A stretch of 64,000 nucleotides of DNA from NCBI RefSeq assembly GCF_036226685.1, contig NZ_CP109009.1, forward strand, positions 7,343,501-7,407,500. The letters run 5' to 3'. The notes under the pieces were generated by a model. That model worked only from the letters and a program-made list of their open reading frames with translations, ran no database searches and was not told the origin of the DNA. Shown here one piece after another: positions 1 to 8,901 of this stretch (within the stretch, counting starts at the first letter, position 1; each line of letters starts with the position of its first letter). The translations under genes were made by a program, and so were the position numbers. Origin of the DNA: Streptomyces sp. NBC_00690 (GTDB taxonomy: Bacteria; Actinomycetota; Actinomycetes; Streptomycetales; Streptomycetaceae).

Positions 1-686
1 GGACGCAGCACGCTGCGGGCGGCGAGCAGCGCGGGGATCAGTGCGATCGCGAGTCCCGGTATCGCGCCGTTGCGGGCCGCTGTCACCAGGGCTTCGATCT
101 GCGTCTGTTCATCGGACAGCCGCATGGTGGCGTAGAGGACGAGTCCGCTGGGCAGTGTGGCGCCCGTCTTGGACTTGAGCACGACGGGCATTCCGACGGC
201 CAGATAGGGAATCCCGTCCTTGATGACCCGTTCGAAGCTGCCGTGCGGATAGCCGGTCACCTTGCGGCGCAGCGCGGGGGTGATGACGGTGGAGACGGGG
301 TTGGTGCCCGAGGAGACGCGCATCGCGCCGTACTCGGCGAAGACGTACCACGGGCGGGGCTTGCCCTTGCTGGCGATGTTGCGCAGGGTCCGCTTCAGGC
401 TGTCCCGTCGTACGGGCAGTTCGACGGGCGACTGTTGGATCTGGTCGCGGAAGGAAGAGACCGCGGTGTCCTGGGTCGCCTGGAGTACGGAACTGCGTGC
501 CTCGCGATAGGTGAGACCCGCGGTCGTCACGGCGCTGACGGCTGCGACGAGCAGGAACGCGAGGACCATCCGGGTGCGCAGGCCGAACGGGGTGATGCGT
601 CTGTCGTCATCGTCGACGGTGGGGTCCGTGGCCGATGTGCCGACGGTCTTCGGCTGCCGGTCGGCGCGCTTCCGCGGGCGCTTCAC
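1..686 (-). CDS. Sensor histidine kinase, N-terminal part (runs off window start)
   Basis: This is the membrane sensor partner of the response regulator encoded just upstream. The GTG start at 686 overlaps the regulator's stop in a GTGA, which implies translational coupling. The first ~35 residues are basic/acidic cytoplasmic sequence, followed by a hydrophobic segment at about 39-60 (MVLAFLLVAAVSAV) and an extracytoplasmic region of roughly 145 residues. A second hydrophobic segment begins near residue 205, where the window ends. HAMP, the phospho-acceptor histidine and the ATPase domain lie outside the window, so the kinase call rests on the transmembrane-sensor-transmembrane layout and on pairing with an OmpR-type regulator. 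Position next to murJ and a FemX-like gene suggests it senses envelope status (inference). Confidence 0.8.
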   Translation of the reverse strand, partial: MKRPRKRADRQPKTVGTSATDPTVDDDDRRITPFGLRTRMVLAFLLVAAVSAVTTAGLTYREARSSVLQATQDTAVSSFRDQIQQSPVELPVRRDSLKRTLRNIASKGKPRPWYVFAEYGAMRVSSGTNPVSTVITPALRRKVTGYPHGSFERVIKDGIPYLAVGMPVVLKSKTGATLPSGLVLYATMRLSDEQTQIEALVTAARNGAIPGLAIALIPALLAARSVLR

Positions 687-1366
687 AGTGGCCCGAAGCG
701 ATAGCCGAAGCCGCGCAGGGTCTGGATGTAGCGGGGGTTTCCCGGTATGTCCTCGATCTTGTTGCGCAGCCGCCGGACACAGGCGTCGACCAATCTTGCG
801 TCACCGTGGTAGCTGTGTTCCCAGACGTGTTCCAGCAGTTGTTGACGGCTGAAGACCTGCTCGGGGGTGGCGCTGAGGTGCAGCAGCAGACGCATCTCGG
901 AGGGTGCGAGCGCCAGTCGTCGACCCGACTTGGTGATGGTGAGCCCTGCGCGGTCGATGGAGAGGTCGCCGTGGAACTCCACGGCAGGTCGCCCGGTTGC
1001 CGGCTCGTCGAACCGCCGCAGCACGGCCCGGATGCGGGCCTCGATCACCTGAGTGCGGGCCGGCTTGACGATGTAGTCGTCCGCGCCCGCCTCCAGGCCG
1101 ATGACGACGTCGAAGTCGTCACCGCGGGCGGTGAGCATGATGATCGGCAGTTGGCTGCTCTCCCGCACCCGGCGGCAGACCTCCACACCGTTGACCCCTG
1201 GCAGCATCAGATCGAGGAGCAGGAGATCGGGCCGGAATTCGTCGAGGGCGGCGAGTCCGGCCTCCCCGGTGGCGGCGGTCCGGACGTCGTGCCCGCGTCG
1301 GCGCAGGCCGAGTTCGACTCCTTCGCGTACGGAGGGGTCGTCTTCGATGAGAAGCACGCGTGGCAT
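683..1366 (-). CDS. OmpR/PhoB-family response regulator
   Basis: A 227-residue two-component regulator. The receiver domain (about 1-118) shows the acidic pair D9-D10, phospho-acceptor D52 in LLLLDLMLPG, T79 in MLTARGD and K101 in DDYIVKPA. The C-terminal winged helix (about 130-227) ends with the usual RGFGYRF motif. The ATG at 1366 was chosen because the receiver begins immediately after it (MPRVLLIEDD). An upstream in-frame start would add 89 residues of antisense-like sequence. It lies 23 nt after murJ and overlaps the kinase gene by 4 nt, so the four envelope genes probably form one transcript. The receiver resembles the CseB group of actinobacterial envelope-stress regulators, but this is resemblance only. 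Confidence 0.93.
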   Translation of the reverse strand: MPRVLLIEDDPSVREGVELGLRRRGHDVRTAATGEAGLAALDEFRPDLLLLDLMLPGVNGVEVCRRVRESSQLPIIMLTARGDDFDVVIGLEAGADDYIVKPARTQVIEARIRAVLRRFDEPATGRPAVEFHGDLSIDRAGLTITKSGRRLALAPSEMRLLLHLSATPEQVFSRQQLLEHVWEHSYHGDARLVDACVRRLRNKIEDIPGNPRYIQTLRGFGYRFGPL

Positions 1367-1389
1367 GAGCGCAGTATTCCAAAGGGGTT

Positions 1390-3153
1390 TCAGTGCCTGG
1401 TGGGGCGTCTGCGAATGCGCTGGGTGAGGCCGGAGAGTGCGGCTTCGAGTTCGGTGAGCCGCAACGGGCGGGCCAGAGTTGCGAAGACCAGCCCGATGGC
1501 CACGGCGCCGACGAGGCCCGCGCCGACGGCGCCCAGGGACGCGGCCCGGGTCGCGGCCATATGTCCGAGGGGCGCGGCGATGGCTCCGGCGAGCAACAGC
1601 CGGGCCTGGGCGCCGACCGCGGCGGACCGCCACACTCCGCGGTTCTTCGCCCGCTGGGCGCCCCGGCCGGCCCGCTCGGACTCGGTTCCGGACAGCGGTG
1701 CTTCACCTTCGCGCGGAGCCGGCACCGCGCTCGTACTCGGGGAAGTGAGCCTGCGGCGCAGGACGATCGCCGTCACCACCCAGCCGATCGTCAGCGCCAA
1801 GGAGTACGCCCCGGCCATCCCCGTCACCGCCCACCGCACCGGCAGCAGTGTGTAGGCGGTCAGCGACAGGGTCGCGTTGAGCCCGGCGATCACCAGGTTG
1901 AGGAGGAAGGGGGTACGGGTGTCGGAGAGCGCGTAGAAGGCGCGGCAGAGCACGTACTGACCGGAGAAGGCGATCAGTCCGGGGGCGAAGGCCATCAGGA
2001 TTCCCGCCATCATGACGATGCCGTCCTCGTCGGTCCTCCCATAGCCGAAGACGACCGTCATCAACGGCTGCGCCAGAGCAAACAGGGCGCAGGCGGCCGG
2101 CACGATGAGGGCCGCACTGGTCCGCAGGGCGTAGGACACATCGCGTCGCACACCTGCCAGGTCACCGTCCGCCGCGGCCCGGCTCATCCGGGGCAACAAC
2201 GCGGTGACGAGGGAGACCGTGACGATCCCGTGCGGCACGGCCCACAGCAGATAGGCATTGCTGTACGCGCTGAAGCCCGCGCCGCCGTCGATGCCTTCAG
2301 CCGCCGCCCGTTCGCCCGCCGCCGTCGCCAACCGGGTGACGACCCAGTACGCGACCTGGTTGGACAGGACGAGCAGCACCAGCCAGCCGGCCGCACGCAA
2401 GGGCCTGGCCAGGCCCTGGCCGCGCCAGTCGAAGCGGGGCCGCCAACGAAAACGCGCCGCACGCAGGACGGGGGCGAGGGCGAGGGCCTGGAGGGCGATG
2501 CCCGCGGTCGTGCCCCAGCCGAGGAGTGCGATCTCCGCATCGGTCAGCGCGGCGCCGTCGGCGGTCGCCAGATAGAGGCCGAACACGGCGATCACCACGA
2601 CATTGTTCAGGACGGGCGTCCACATCATCGCGCCGAACCGGCCACGGGCGTTCAGCACCTGCCCCAGGAGCGTAAACAGGCCGAGGAAGAAGATCTGCGG
2701 GAGGCAGTAGCGCGCGAAGGCGACCGTCATCTCCGCCTGCCGTCCGCTGTAGCCGGTGTACGCATCGACGATCGCGGGTGCCGCCCACACCGCACCCGCG
2801 GTGATCACCAGCAGCACGGCGAAGCAGATGGTGAGCAACCGGTCGGTGTACGCGGCTCCGCCGTCCTCGTGCTCCTTGGCGACCCGGACCAGTTCCGGTA
2901 CGAAGACGGCGTTCAGGGCGCCGCCGACGAGCAGCATGTAGAGGATCGCGGGTACCGCGTTGGCCACGGCGTAGCCGTCGGCGGCGAGCCCGATGCCGAG
3001 CGCAGCCGCGACCACCGATGACCGCACGAATCCGGTGGCGCGGGACACCATCGATCCGGCCGCCATGATCGCGCCGCTGCGGGCGACGGACCGCTCGGGC
3101 TTCCCGCTGTCCGCCGTCCCGGTCGACGCAGCTGCCACGGGTGGCGCGCTCAT
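1390..3153 (-). CDS. murJ: Lipid II flippase MurJ (MviN family)
   Basis: A 587-residue polytopic membrane protein that exports lipid II for peptidoglycan synthesis. After a soluble N-terminus comes the MviN signature region (MVSRATGFVRSSVVAAALG) and then about 14 hydrophobic helices spread over residues 30-560. Basic residues occur in the first helices, as expected for the lipid-binding cavity. The ATG at 3153 overlaps the upstream FemX-like stop in an ATGA. A longer in-frame ORF exists upstream but would run inside that gene, so it was rejected. The C-terminus carries an actinobacterial-type extension with two more hydrophobic segments. The reading fits MurJ best; a Wzx-type polysaccharide flippase is the alternative. 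Confidence 0.9.
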   Translation of the reverse strand: MSAPPVAAASTGTADSGKPERSVARSGAIMAAGSMVSRATGFVRSSVVAAALGIGLAADGYAVANAVPAILYMLLVGGALNAVFVPELVRVAKEHEDGGAAYTDRLLTICFAVLLVITAGAVWAAPAIVDAYTGYSGRQAEMTVAFARYCLPQIFFLGLFTLLGQVLNARGRFGAMMWTPVLNNVVVIAVFGLYLATADGAALTDAEIALLGWGTTAGIALQALALAPVLRAARFRWRPRFDWRGQGLARPLRAAGWLVLLVLSNQVAYWVVTRLATAAGERAAAEGIDGGAGFSAYSNAYLLWAVPHGIVTVSLVTALLPRMSRAAADGDLAGVRRDVSYALRTSAALIVPAACALFALAQPLMTVVFGYGRTDEDGIVMMAGILMAFAPGLIAFSGQYVLCRAFYALSDTRTPFLLNLVIAGLNATLSLTAYTLLPVRWAVTGMAGAYSLALTIGWVVTAIVLRRRLTSPSTSAVPAPREGEAPLSGTESERAGRGAQRAKNRGVWRSAAVGAQARLLLAGAIAAPLGHMAATRAASLGAVGAGLVGAVAIGLVFATLARPLRLTELEAALSGLTQRIRRRPTRH

Positions 3154-4343
3154 CGGCGCGCCAGATAGGCGTGGAAAGCGCGGTACAGCGCGTGATTGGC
3201 GGTGCCACCCAACGGTTTCTCCCATTCCCCCAGGGTTTCCACGACCTGACCTCCGGTGCCCAGCTTCCAACGCAGCAGCCCGTACGAACGATCGGCGGGA
3301 TCGAGTGTGGAGGGTACCCCGCGCATGTCGTACACCTCCGCGCCCAGGGCATGCGCATCCAGCAGCATCCGCCACTGGAGGGCGTTGGAGGGACGGACCT
3401 CCCGACGGTGATCGGCCGATGCGCCGGTCTGGTACCAGACCCGCCGTCCCACCGTCACCATGGTGTGCGCGGCGAGCACCTCACCGTCGTGGCGGGCCAG
3501 ATACAGCTTCATCCGGCCCGGTTCCTCCGCGTTGAGAGCCGCGTACTGACGCTCGTAGTACGCCAGCGCCCGGCCGAGTCGAAAGCCGTCCCGCTTCTCG
3601 GTGATGCAGAGCAATCGGTAGAACTCGGGCAGGTCGGCCGCACTGCCCACCACCACCTCCACACCGGACTTCTGGGCACGGCGCACATTGCGTCGCCATT
3701 CCTGGTTGAGCCCGGACCACAGGTCCTCCCGGCTGCGGTCGGTCAGCGGTATCCGAAAGACATGACGGGGCTGTGCGTCACCGTCGCCGCCCGAACCCTC
3801 ACCGCAACGCCGCCAACCGCGGGCGCGCAACCGCTCCGCGACCGCCGTCCCCAACGGGTCGACAGCGCAGTCGAGGACGTCCGTGAGGTGCCCGCCCGGG
3901 CCGCTGCGTTCCTTGAGCGGACGGGCGTCCCAACGGCGGTGCGCGGGGGCAGGCCCGATGCGCACGGCGAAGGCCCCCGCGTCCCGCAAATGCCGCAACA
4001 GCGGGTCGAGCCAGGCGTCGATGTCCGGCTCAGCCCAGTCCACCACCGGGCCCTCGGGCAGATAGGCGAAGTGCCGACGGGTGCCGGGGAACTGTCGCAG
4101 CAACACCAGGGCGACTCCGGTGAGTGCGCCCGCCGATGGAGCCGGACCCCAGCCGAGCAGCAGGGGCCGCCAGCCGTCCTTGACCTGGGCCCACGAGGGG
4201 CACTGAAGGAATCCGGCGCCCAGGGCGGCGCCGGGACGGGAGGCGAGGAACGCGCGGTACACATCGGCGCCGACGGGTTCGAGCCGTACTTTCGGCTGGT
4301 GGCGCTGGTCGTCCCGGCCGGGTGTCACAAGGAGCGCTGCCAC
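3150..4343 (-). CDS. FemX/FemAB-family peptidoglycan bridge aminoacyltransferase
   Basis: A 397-residue protein with two GNAT-like folds typical of Fem transferases, which add the first bridge residue to lipid II using aminoacyl-tRNA. The C-terminal half carries the family's most recognisable stretch (WSGLNQEWRRNVRRAQKSG at about 230-250, then YQTGASADHR and LQWRMLLDAHALGAEVYDMRG). The GTG at 4343 is preceded by a GGAAGAAAGG ribosome site about 8 nt away, so the longer upstream extension was not used. Its stop overlaps the murJ start. Pairing with the flippase makes cytoplasmic modification of lipid II before export a natural reading. The particular amino acid cannot be told from sequence. 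Confidence 0.85.
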   Translation of the reverse strand: MAALLVTPGRDDQRHQPKVRLEPVGADVYRAFLASRPGAALGAGFLQCPSWAQVKDGWRPLLLGWGPAPSAGALTGVALVLLRQFPGTRRHFAYLPEGPVVDWAEPDIDAWLDPLLRHLRDAGAFAVRIGPAPAHRRWDARPLKERSGPGGHLTDVLDCAVDPLGTAVAERLRARGWRRCGEGSGGDGDAQPRHVFRIPLTDRSREDLWSGLNQEWRRNVRRAQKSGVEVVVGSAADLPEFYRLLCITEKRDGFRLGRALAYYERQYAALNAEEPGRMKLYLARHDGEVLAAHTMVTVGRRVWYQTGASADHRREVRPSNALQWRMLLDAHALGAEVYDMRGVPSTLDPADRSYGLLRWKLGTGGQVVETLGEWEKPLGGTANHALYRAFHAYLARR

Positions 4344-4566
4344 AGTGTGAGCCTTTCTTCCACCCCGACCCCGGCCTGTCGCGGGGACGCCATGGATGCT
4401 CACACCGCTCCATGACCGTCCCGAGCGGCGCATGTGACGGGACGATGACCGTTTCCCACCGAGGGCCGTCATAGGGCAACCGGGGCGCTCGTCCGCACGG
4501 TTACCTCATGGGGTCGCCGATGCGGCCGACCACCAGCCAGCCGACCGACTCCCACGGAGGTCTCCG

Positions 4567-5784
4567 TTGCACCCGATATCCGCGCGCCCCGTACGCCGCA
4601 CCACCGCGCGCCCGACGTTCGCCGCCCTGCTCGCCCCACTCGTACTGACGGCTTGCTCGTCCGGTGCCACCGGCGCGACGAGCGATGACCGGGTCGGTGG
4701 GGCCACCCGCGGCGGTGGTGTGCCCGCAACCGTGTCGGTGACCCCGAACGGGAAGGCCGTGAAAGCCGGCGAACCCGTGCGGGTCACAGCGCGCGGCGGC
4801 AGCCTCACCTCGGTTCAGGTCACCGACGGCAAGGGTCGGCCCCTCGCCGGCAGATTGACCGAGCGCAACACCGTGTGGACCTCGGACCGCAGAGCCGTGC
4901 CCGGGATGACGTACCAGGTCACGGCCGCGACGAAGACGAAGGACGGCACACCGGGAAGCGGGAAGTCGACCTTCTCCACTGCCGCGGCCGACAAGGTCAA
5001 CCTGGTCGAATGGCACCCCGGTGAGAACACCACCATCGGTGTCGCTCACCCGATCTCCCTGCGCTTCGACCACCCCGTCAAGAACAAGGCGGAGGTGGAG
5101 CGGCAACTCAAGGTCGCCACCTCGAACAAAACCGAAGGCTCGTGGGGTTGGGTGAAGGACTGGTCGGGCCGTGATCGGGTGGACTGGCGGCCCAGGGAGT
5201 ACTGGCGGCCCGGCACCAAGGTCACGCTCAGGGCCGAGTTGAACGGCATCCACTCCGGAGCGGCGGGCGGTTGGTTCGTACGTGACTACGCGACCACGTT
5301 CACCATCGGTGCGCGCCAGATCGTCAAGGTCGACCTCGACAACCACCGGCTCACCCTGGAGCGGGACGGCAAGCAGATCCACGACATCCCCGTGTCCGGA
5401 GGCACCCCCGGCGGTGACAAGCGCTCCTGGCGGGGCACGACGGTGCTCATGTCCAAGGAGGGCACCATCAATATGAACTCCGAGACCGTGGGCCTCGGCA
5501 ATGCCTACAACAAGATGGTCGACTACTCGATGCGCCTGACCTGGTCCGGCATGTACGCACACGCCGCGCCCTGGAACTCCGCCCACCTCGGCCGTGCCAA
5601 CAGGAGTTCGGGCTGTGTGGGCATGAGCACCGCCGATGCCGCCGCCTTCTACCGGAGCGTCCGGGTGGGCGATCCGTTCGAGATCACCGGCAAGGACACC
5701 AAGGGTGTACCCGAGCAGGGCAACGGCTTCAGCAATTGGAACCTGTCCTTCGAACAGTGGCAGCAGCGCAGCGCGCTGCGCTGA
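4567..5784 (+). CDS. L,D-transpeptidase lipoprotein (YkuD fold with Ig-like domains)
   Basis: A 405-residue extracytoplasmic enzyme that would form 3-3 peptidoglycan crosslinks. The N-terminal signal ends in a lipobox (LTAC, lipidated Cys30). Two beta-rich Ig-like domains follow at about 55-245, as in mycobacterial LdtMt2-type enzymes. The YkuD catalytic domain is at about 250-380, with His332, His340 and the SSGCVGM motif (nucleophile Cys350). The start is TTG at 4567, chosen because GGAGG lies 6 nt upstream and the signal peptide begins there. It is divergent from the FemX/MurJ operon, so two envelope loci share a 223-bp control region (inference). Confidence 0.93.
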   Translation: MHPISARPVRRTTARPTFAALLAPLVLTACSSGATGATSDDRVGGATRGGGVPATVSVTPNGKAVKAGEPVRVTARGGSLTSVQVTDGKGRPLAGRLTERNTVWTSDRRAVPGMTYQVTAATKTKDGTPGSGKSTFSTAAADKVNLVEWHPGENTTIGVAHPISLRFDHPVKNKAEVERQLKVATSNKTEGSWGWVKDWSGRDRVDWRPREYWRPGTKVTLRAELNGIHSGAAGGWFVRDYATTFTIGARQIVKVDLDNHRLTLERDGKQIHDIPVSGGTPGGDKRSWRGTTVLMSKEGTINMNSETVGLGNAYNKMVDYSMRLTWSGMYAHAAPWNSAHLGRANRSSGCVGMSTADAAAFYRSVRVGDPFEITGKDTKGVPEQGNGFSNWNLSFEQWQQRSALR

Positions 5785-5850
5785 GGCCGGGCGGCGAACG
5801 CCGGGCGCGCGGGTTGGCGGGTGGTGCCGGGTCGTGCAAGGGGTGATGGA

Positions 5851-6714
5851 TCAGACGCGCCCGCTGGAGACCTCGACCGGGTGACTTGGCGCCGCCCCCG
5901 CACTGCCCAGGGGAATGACGAGAGGGCTGCCGGCGACGGGGTCCTCGATGATGGTGCAGGGCAGTTCGAAGACCTCCTCGACCAGTTCCCTGGTGATGAT
6001 CTGCGCGGGAGGTCCCTCGGCGACGACGGCTCCGTCCTTCATCGCGATTATGTGCGTTCCGTAGCGAGCGGCCTGGTTGAGATCGTGCAGCACCGCCACC
6101 AGGGTGCGGCCCTCCCGGTTGAGGCGCGTGAACAGTTCCAGCAACTCGATCTGGTGCGCGATGTCGAGGAAGGTCGTCGGTTCGTCGAGCAGCAGCAGGG
6201 GGGTCTCCTGCGCGAGGACCATCGCCACCCATACGCGCTGGCGCTGACCGCCGGACAGTTCATCCACGGGGCGGCCCGAGAGCGCGGACACATCGGTCGC
6301 CTCCATCGCCCGCAGCAGGGCCGCCTCGTCCGCCACCGACCACTGTTTGATCAGCTTCTGATGGGGGTGCCGACCGCGGGCGATGAGGTCGGCGACGGTG
6401 ATCCCGTCCGGGGCGAGGGAGGTCTGCGGAAGCAGGCCGAGCACCCGGGCCACCTCCTTGGCGCGGTAGGAGGTGATGGCCTTGCCGTCCAGGACGACCT
6501 GGCCGCTGGACGGCTTGAGGAGCTTGGACAGGCCCCGCAGCAGTGTGGACTTCCCACAGGCGTTCGGCCCGACGATGACCGTGAACGAGCCATCGGGAAT
6601 CCGGACGGACAGGTCGCGCGAGATGGTGCGTCGGTCGTAGCCGATGGTGATGTCCTCGGCTCGCAGCCGGGCCGGTGCCGTGTCCGTCGCGTCGTGGTCT
6701 TGCGTCTGCTTCAT
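5851..6714 (-). CDS. Ferric-siderophore ABC transporter, ATP-binding protein (FepC type)
   Basis: A 287-residue ATPase that powers iron-siderophore import. Walker A is GPNACGKST (49-57), the signature is LSGGQRQRVW and Walker B is LLLLDEPTTFLD. The H-loop histidine is in AVLHDLNQA. The short spacing and the Cys in Walker A are common in the FepC/FecE group. It is the last gene of a five-gene minus-strand operon, 28 nt after the permease. The ATG at 6714 is the only start matching the family N-terminus. Confidence 0.95.
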   Translation of the reverse strand: MKQTQDHDATDTAPARLRAEDITIGYDRRTISRDLSVRIPDGSFTVIVGPNACGKSTLLRGLSKLLKPSSGQVVLDGKAITSYRAKEVARVLGLLPQTSLAPDGITVADLIARGRHPHQKLIKQWSVADEAALLRAMEATDVSALSGRPVDELSGGQRQRVWVAMVLAQETPLLLLDEPTTFLDIAHQIELLELFTRLNREGRTLVAVLHDLNQAARYGTHIIAMKDGAVVAEGPPAQIITRELVEEVFELPCTIIEDPVAGSPLVIPLGSAGAAPSHPVEVSSGRV

Positions 6715-6742
6715 TTTCCGGGTCCTTGGCTGGGTGGTCGGA

Positions 6743-7798
6743 TCAGTTGGCCCTGCGGGCTTCGCGCACCAGCAGCCACACGAAGTACAGCCCGCCGACC
6801 GAGACGGTCACGATGCCGACCGGAAGCTGGACCGGGGCGAACAGGCGCTGGCCGATCAGATCGGCGAGGACCAGCAGGAACGCTCCCAGTACGGCCGAAG
6901 GCAACAGGGCGACCGATGCGGAGCGGGTGACGCGGCGGGCGATCTGCGGTGCCACCAGGGAGATGAAGGCGATGGGCCCCGCCGAAGCCGTCACCAACGC
7001 GGTCAGCGACACGCCCAGGACCACCACGACGAGCCGAACGGCATTGGTGCGGGTCCCCAGCGCCGCTGCCGCATCGTCCCCGAGTTCGAGTTGCCGCATG
7101 GCGGGACCGGTCGCCAGGGCCAGGGGCACGAGCACCGCGAGGATGCCCAGAACGGGCCAGAGTTGTTCGTACCCCAGGCTGTTGAGGGAGCCACCGCCCC
7201 AGACCGCGGCGAGCATGGCCTCCTCGATGTCGGCCCTCAGCACCAGCCAGGTGTTGAACGCGCCGAGCATGGCGGAGATCGCGATGCCGACGATGATCAA
7301 CTGGAATGCCTGCGTTCCCCCGCGGTAGGCGAGGACGAAGACCAGGAAGGCGGTCGCGATGCCACCGAGCAGGGAACCCGCGGCCACCTGGTAGTAGCCG
7401 CCACCCGTAAGCAGCATGACGACGAGGGCGCCAGTGTAGGAACCGGAGGAGAAGCCAATGATGTCGGGGGAGCCGAGGGGGTTCCTGCTGACGGACTGGA
7501 AGATCGCCCCGGCGATGGCCAGGGCCGCGCCGAAGAGCACCGCGAGAAGCGCTCGGGGCAGCCGCCACTCAACGATGATCTTCCTGGTGCCCCCCTCGCC
7601 GCCGCCCACCAGCGTCCGGATCACCTCGCCCAGGGGGATCTCGTACGTTCCGTACGCGAGCGAGACCAGGACCGTTCCGGCCGTAAGTGCCAGGAAGACC
7701 GCGCAGGCCACGGCGGTGCGCACATCGAAGCGGAACGACCAACGGGGGCCGCGGGAGACGACGACGGGCTTGCCGAAGTCGACGGGTGTGCTGCTCAC
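6743..7798 (-). CDS. Ferric-siderophore ABC transporter permease (FecCD type)
   Basis: A 351-residue integral membrane protein of the FecCD/BtuC group with about ten helices. Family landmarks include the conserved RLPRALLAVLFGAALAIAG segment after the first periplasmic region and the cytoplasmic coupling region near AGPIAFISLVAPQIAR, which contacts the ATPase. The GTG at 7798 overlaps the upstream permease stop in a GTGA. Longer ORFs upstream lie inside the other permease gene. It pairs with the next gene to form the heterodimeric channel. Confidence 0.95.
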   Translation of the reverse strand: MSSTPVDFGKPVVVSRGPRWSFRFDVRTAVACAVFLALTAGTVLVSLAYGTYEIPLGEVIRTLVGGGEGGTRKIIVEWRLPRALLAVLFGAALAIAGAIFQSVSRNPLGSPDIIGFSSGSYTGALVVMLLTGGGYYQVAAGSLLGGIATAFLVFVLAYRGGTQAFQLIIVGIAISAMLGAFNTWLVLRADIEEAMLAAVWGGGSLNSLGYEQLWPVLGILAVLVPLALATGPAMRQLELGDDAAAALGTRTNAVRLVVVVLGVSLTALVTASAGPIAFISLVAPQIARRVTRSASVALLPSAVLGAFLLVLADLIGQRLFAPVQLPVGIVTVSVGGLYFVWLLVREARRAN

Positions 7799-8901
7799 AG
7801 TCCGCTCGCCTTCTTGCGGCGTACGAGGAGGATCAGCACGGGTGCGCCGATGAATGCGGTCACGATGCCGACCTGGAGTTCCTGGGGGGTGAGGACGATT
7901 CTGCCGACGGTGTCGGAGACGATCAGCAGGATCGGCGCGCAGACGATGGTGTAGGGGATGATCCAGCGCTGGTCCGGGCCGACGAACCAACGGGCCACAT
8001 GGGGGACCATGAGGCCGATGAAGCCGATGGGTCCGGCCGCTGCGGTGGCGGCGCCGGCCAGCAGGGTGACGGCGATGATCACGGTCACCCGGGTGCGGCC
8101 GATGCCCCCGCCCAGCGACCTGGCGAGGTCGTCGCCGAGCGCGATCGCGTTCAGGGAGCGCGCCGAGGCCAGGGCGAGCAGCAGACCTGCGAGGACGAAG
8201 GGGAAGATGGTCCAGAAGATGTTCCAGCCCCGGGCGGCGAGCGATCCCGCGGCCCACCCCCGCATGGCGTCCAGGACCTCGGGGTTCAACAGGGTGATGG
8301 CTGCCGCCACCCCCGCGAGCACCGCGCTGAGTGCCACGCCGACGAGGGTCAGTTGCACCGGTGTCGCTCCGGCACGTCCGGCCGATCCGAGGACGTAGAC
8401 CAGGGTGGTGGTGACGACCGCCCCGGCGAAGGACATGCCGAGGTGCTCCCCGATCGAGGAGAGCCCGAGGAAGGCGATCCCGATGGTGACGGCGAACCCG
8501 GCGCCCGCGTTGACGCCGAGGATGCCGGGGTCGGCGAGCGGGTTGCGGGTGAGTGCCTGGATGAGCGCCCCGGAGACTCCGAGGGCTGCTCCGACGATCA
8601 GCCCGAGGAAGGCCCGCGGCACCCGGAGGTCGCGCACGATGAAGGCGTCCTCCGAGCCGTCATGGGCGGTGAGCGCGTTCCAGACATCGGTGAAGGGGAT
8701 GGACTTGGCGCCGAAGGCCAGGCTCAGCACCAGGCACGCGGCCAGGACGGCGAGGCAGGCGAGGAGCCCGAGGGCGCGCCCCACGTTGGTGCTCACCAGT
8801 CCCGGTCGGCGCTCTCCGCGCACTCCGCCGCCCTGGTCGGACGGCCCGGTCGGCGGGGACTGGTGCCGCCCGGCCGGGACGGCGGCCACTGTCGTGCTCA
8901 T
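7795..8901 (-). CDS. Ferric-siderophore ABC transporter permease (FecCD type)
   Basis: A 368-residue second FecCD subunit. A ~45-residue N-terminal cytoplasmic tail is followed by roughly ten hydrophobic helices. Family motifs are RVPRAFLGLIVGAALGVSG and AGPIGFIGLMVPHVAR, the latter in the ATPase-coupling loop. The ATG at 8901 overlaps the siderophore-interacting protein gene's stop in an ATGA. Two different permeases in series indicate a heterodimeric channel, as in FepDG. Confidence 0.95.
   Translation of the reverse strand: MSTTVAAVPAGRHQSPPTGPSDQGGGVRGERRPGLVSTNVGRALGLLACLAVLAACLVLSLAFGAKSIPFTDVWNALTAHDGSEDAFIVRDLRVPRAFLGLIVGAALGVSGALIQALTRNPLADPGILGVNAGAGFAVTIGIAFLGLSSIGEHLGMSFAGAVVTTTLVYVLGSAGRAGATPVQLTLVGVALSAVLAGVAAAITLLNPEVLDAMRGWAAGSLAARGWNIFWTIFPFVLAGLLLALASARSLNAIALGDDLARSLGGGIGRTRVTVIIAVTLLAGAATAAAGPIGFIGLMVPHVARWFVGPDQRWIIPYTIVCAPILLIVSDTVGRIVLTPQELQVGIVTAFIGAPVLILLVRRKKASGL

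Noticed and set aside
635..1855. 406-codon plus-strand ORF
   Set aside because: It is antisense to the response regulator and murJ, whose motifs are clear; long antisense frames are expected at this GC content.
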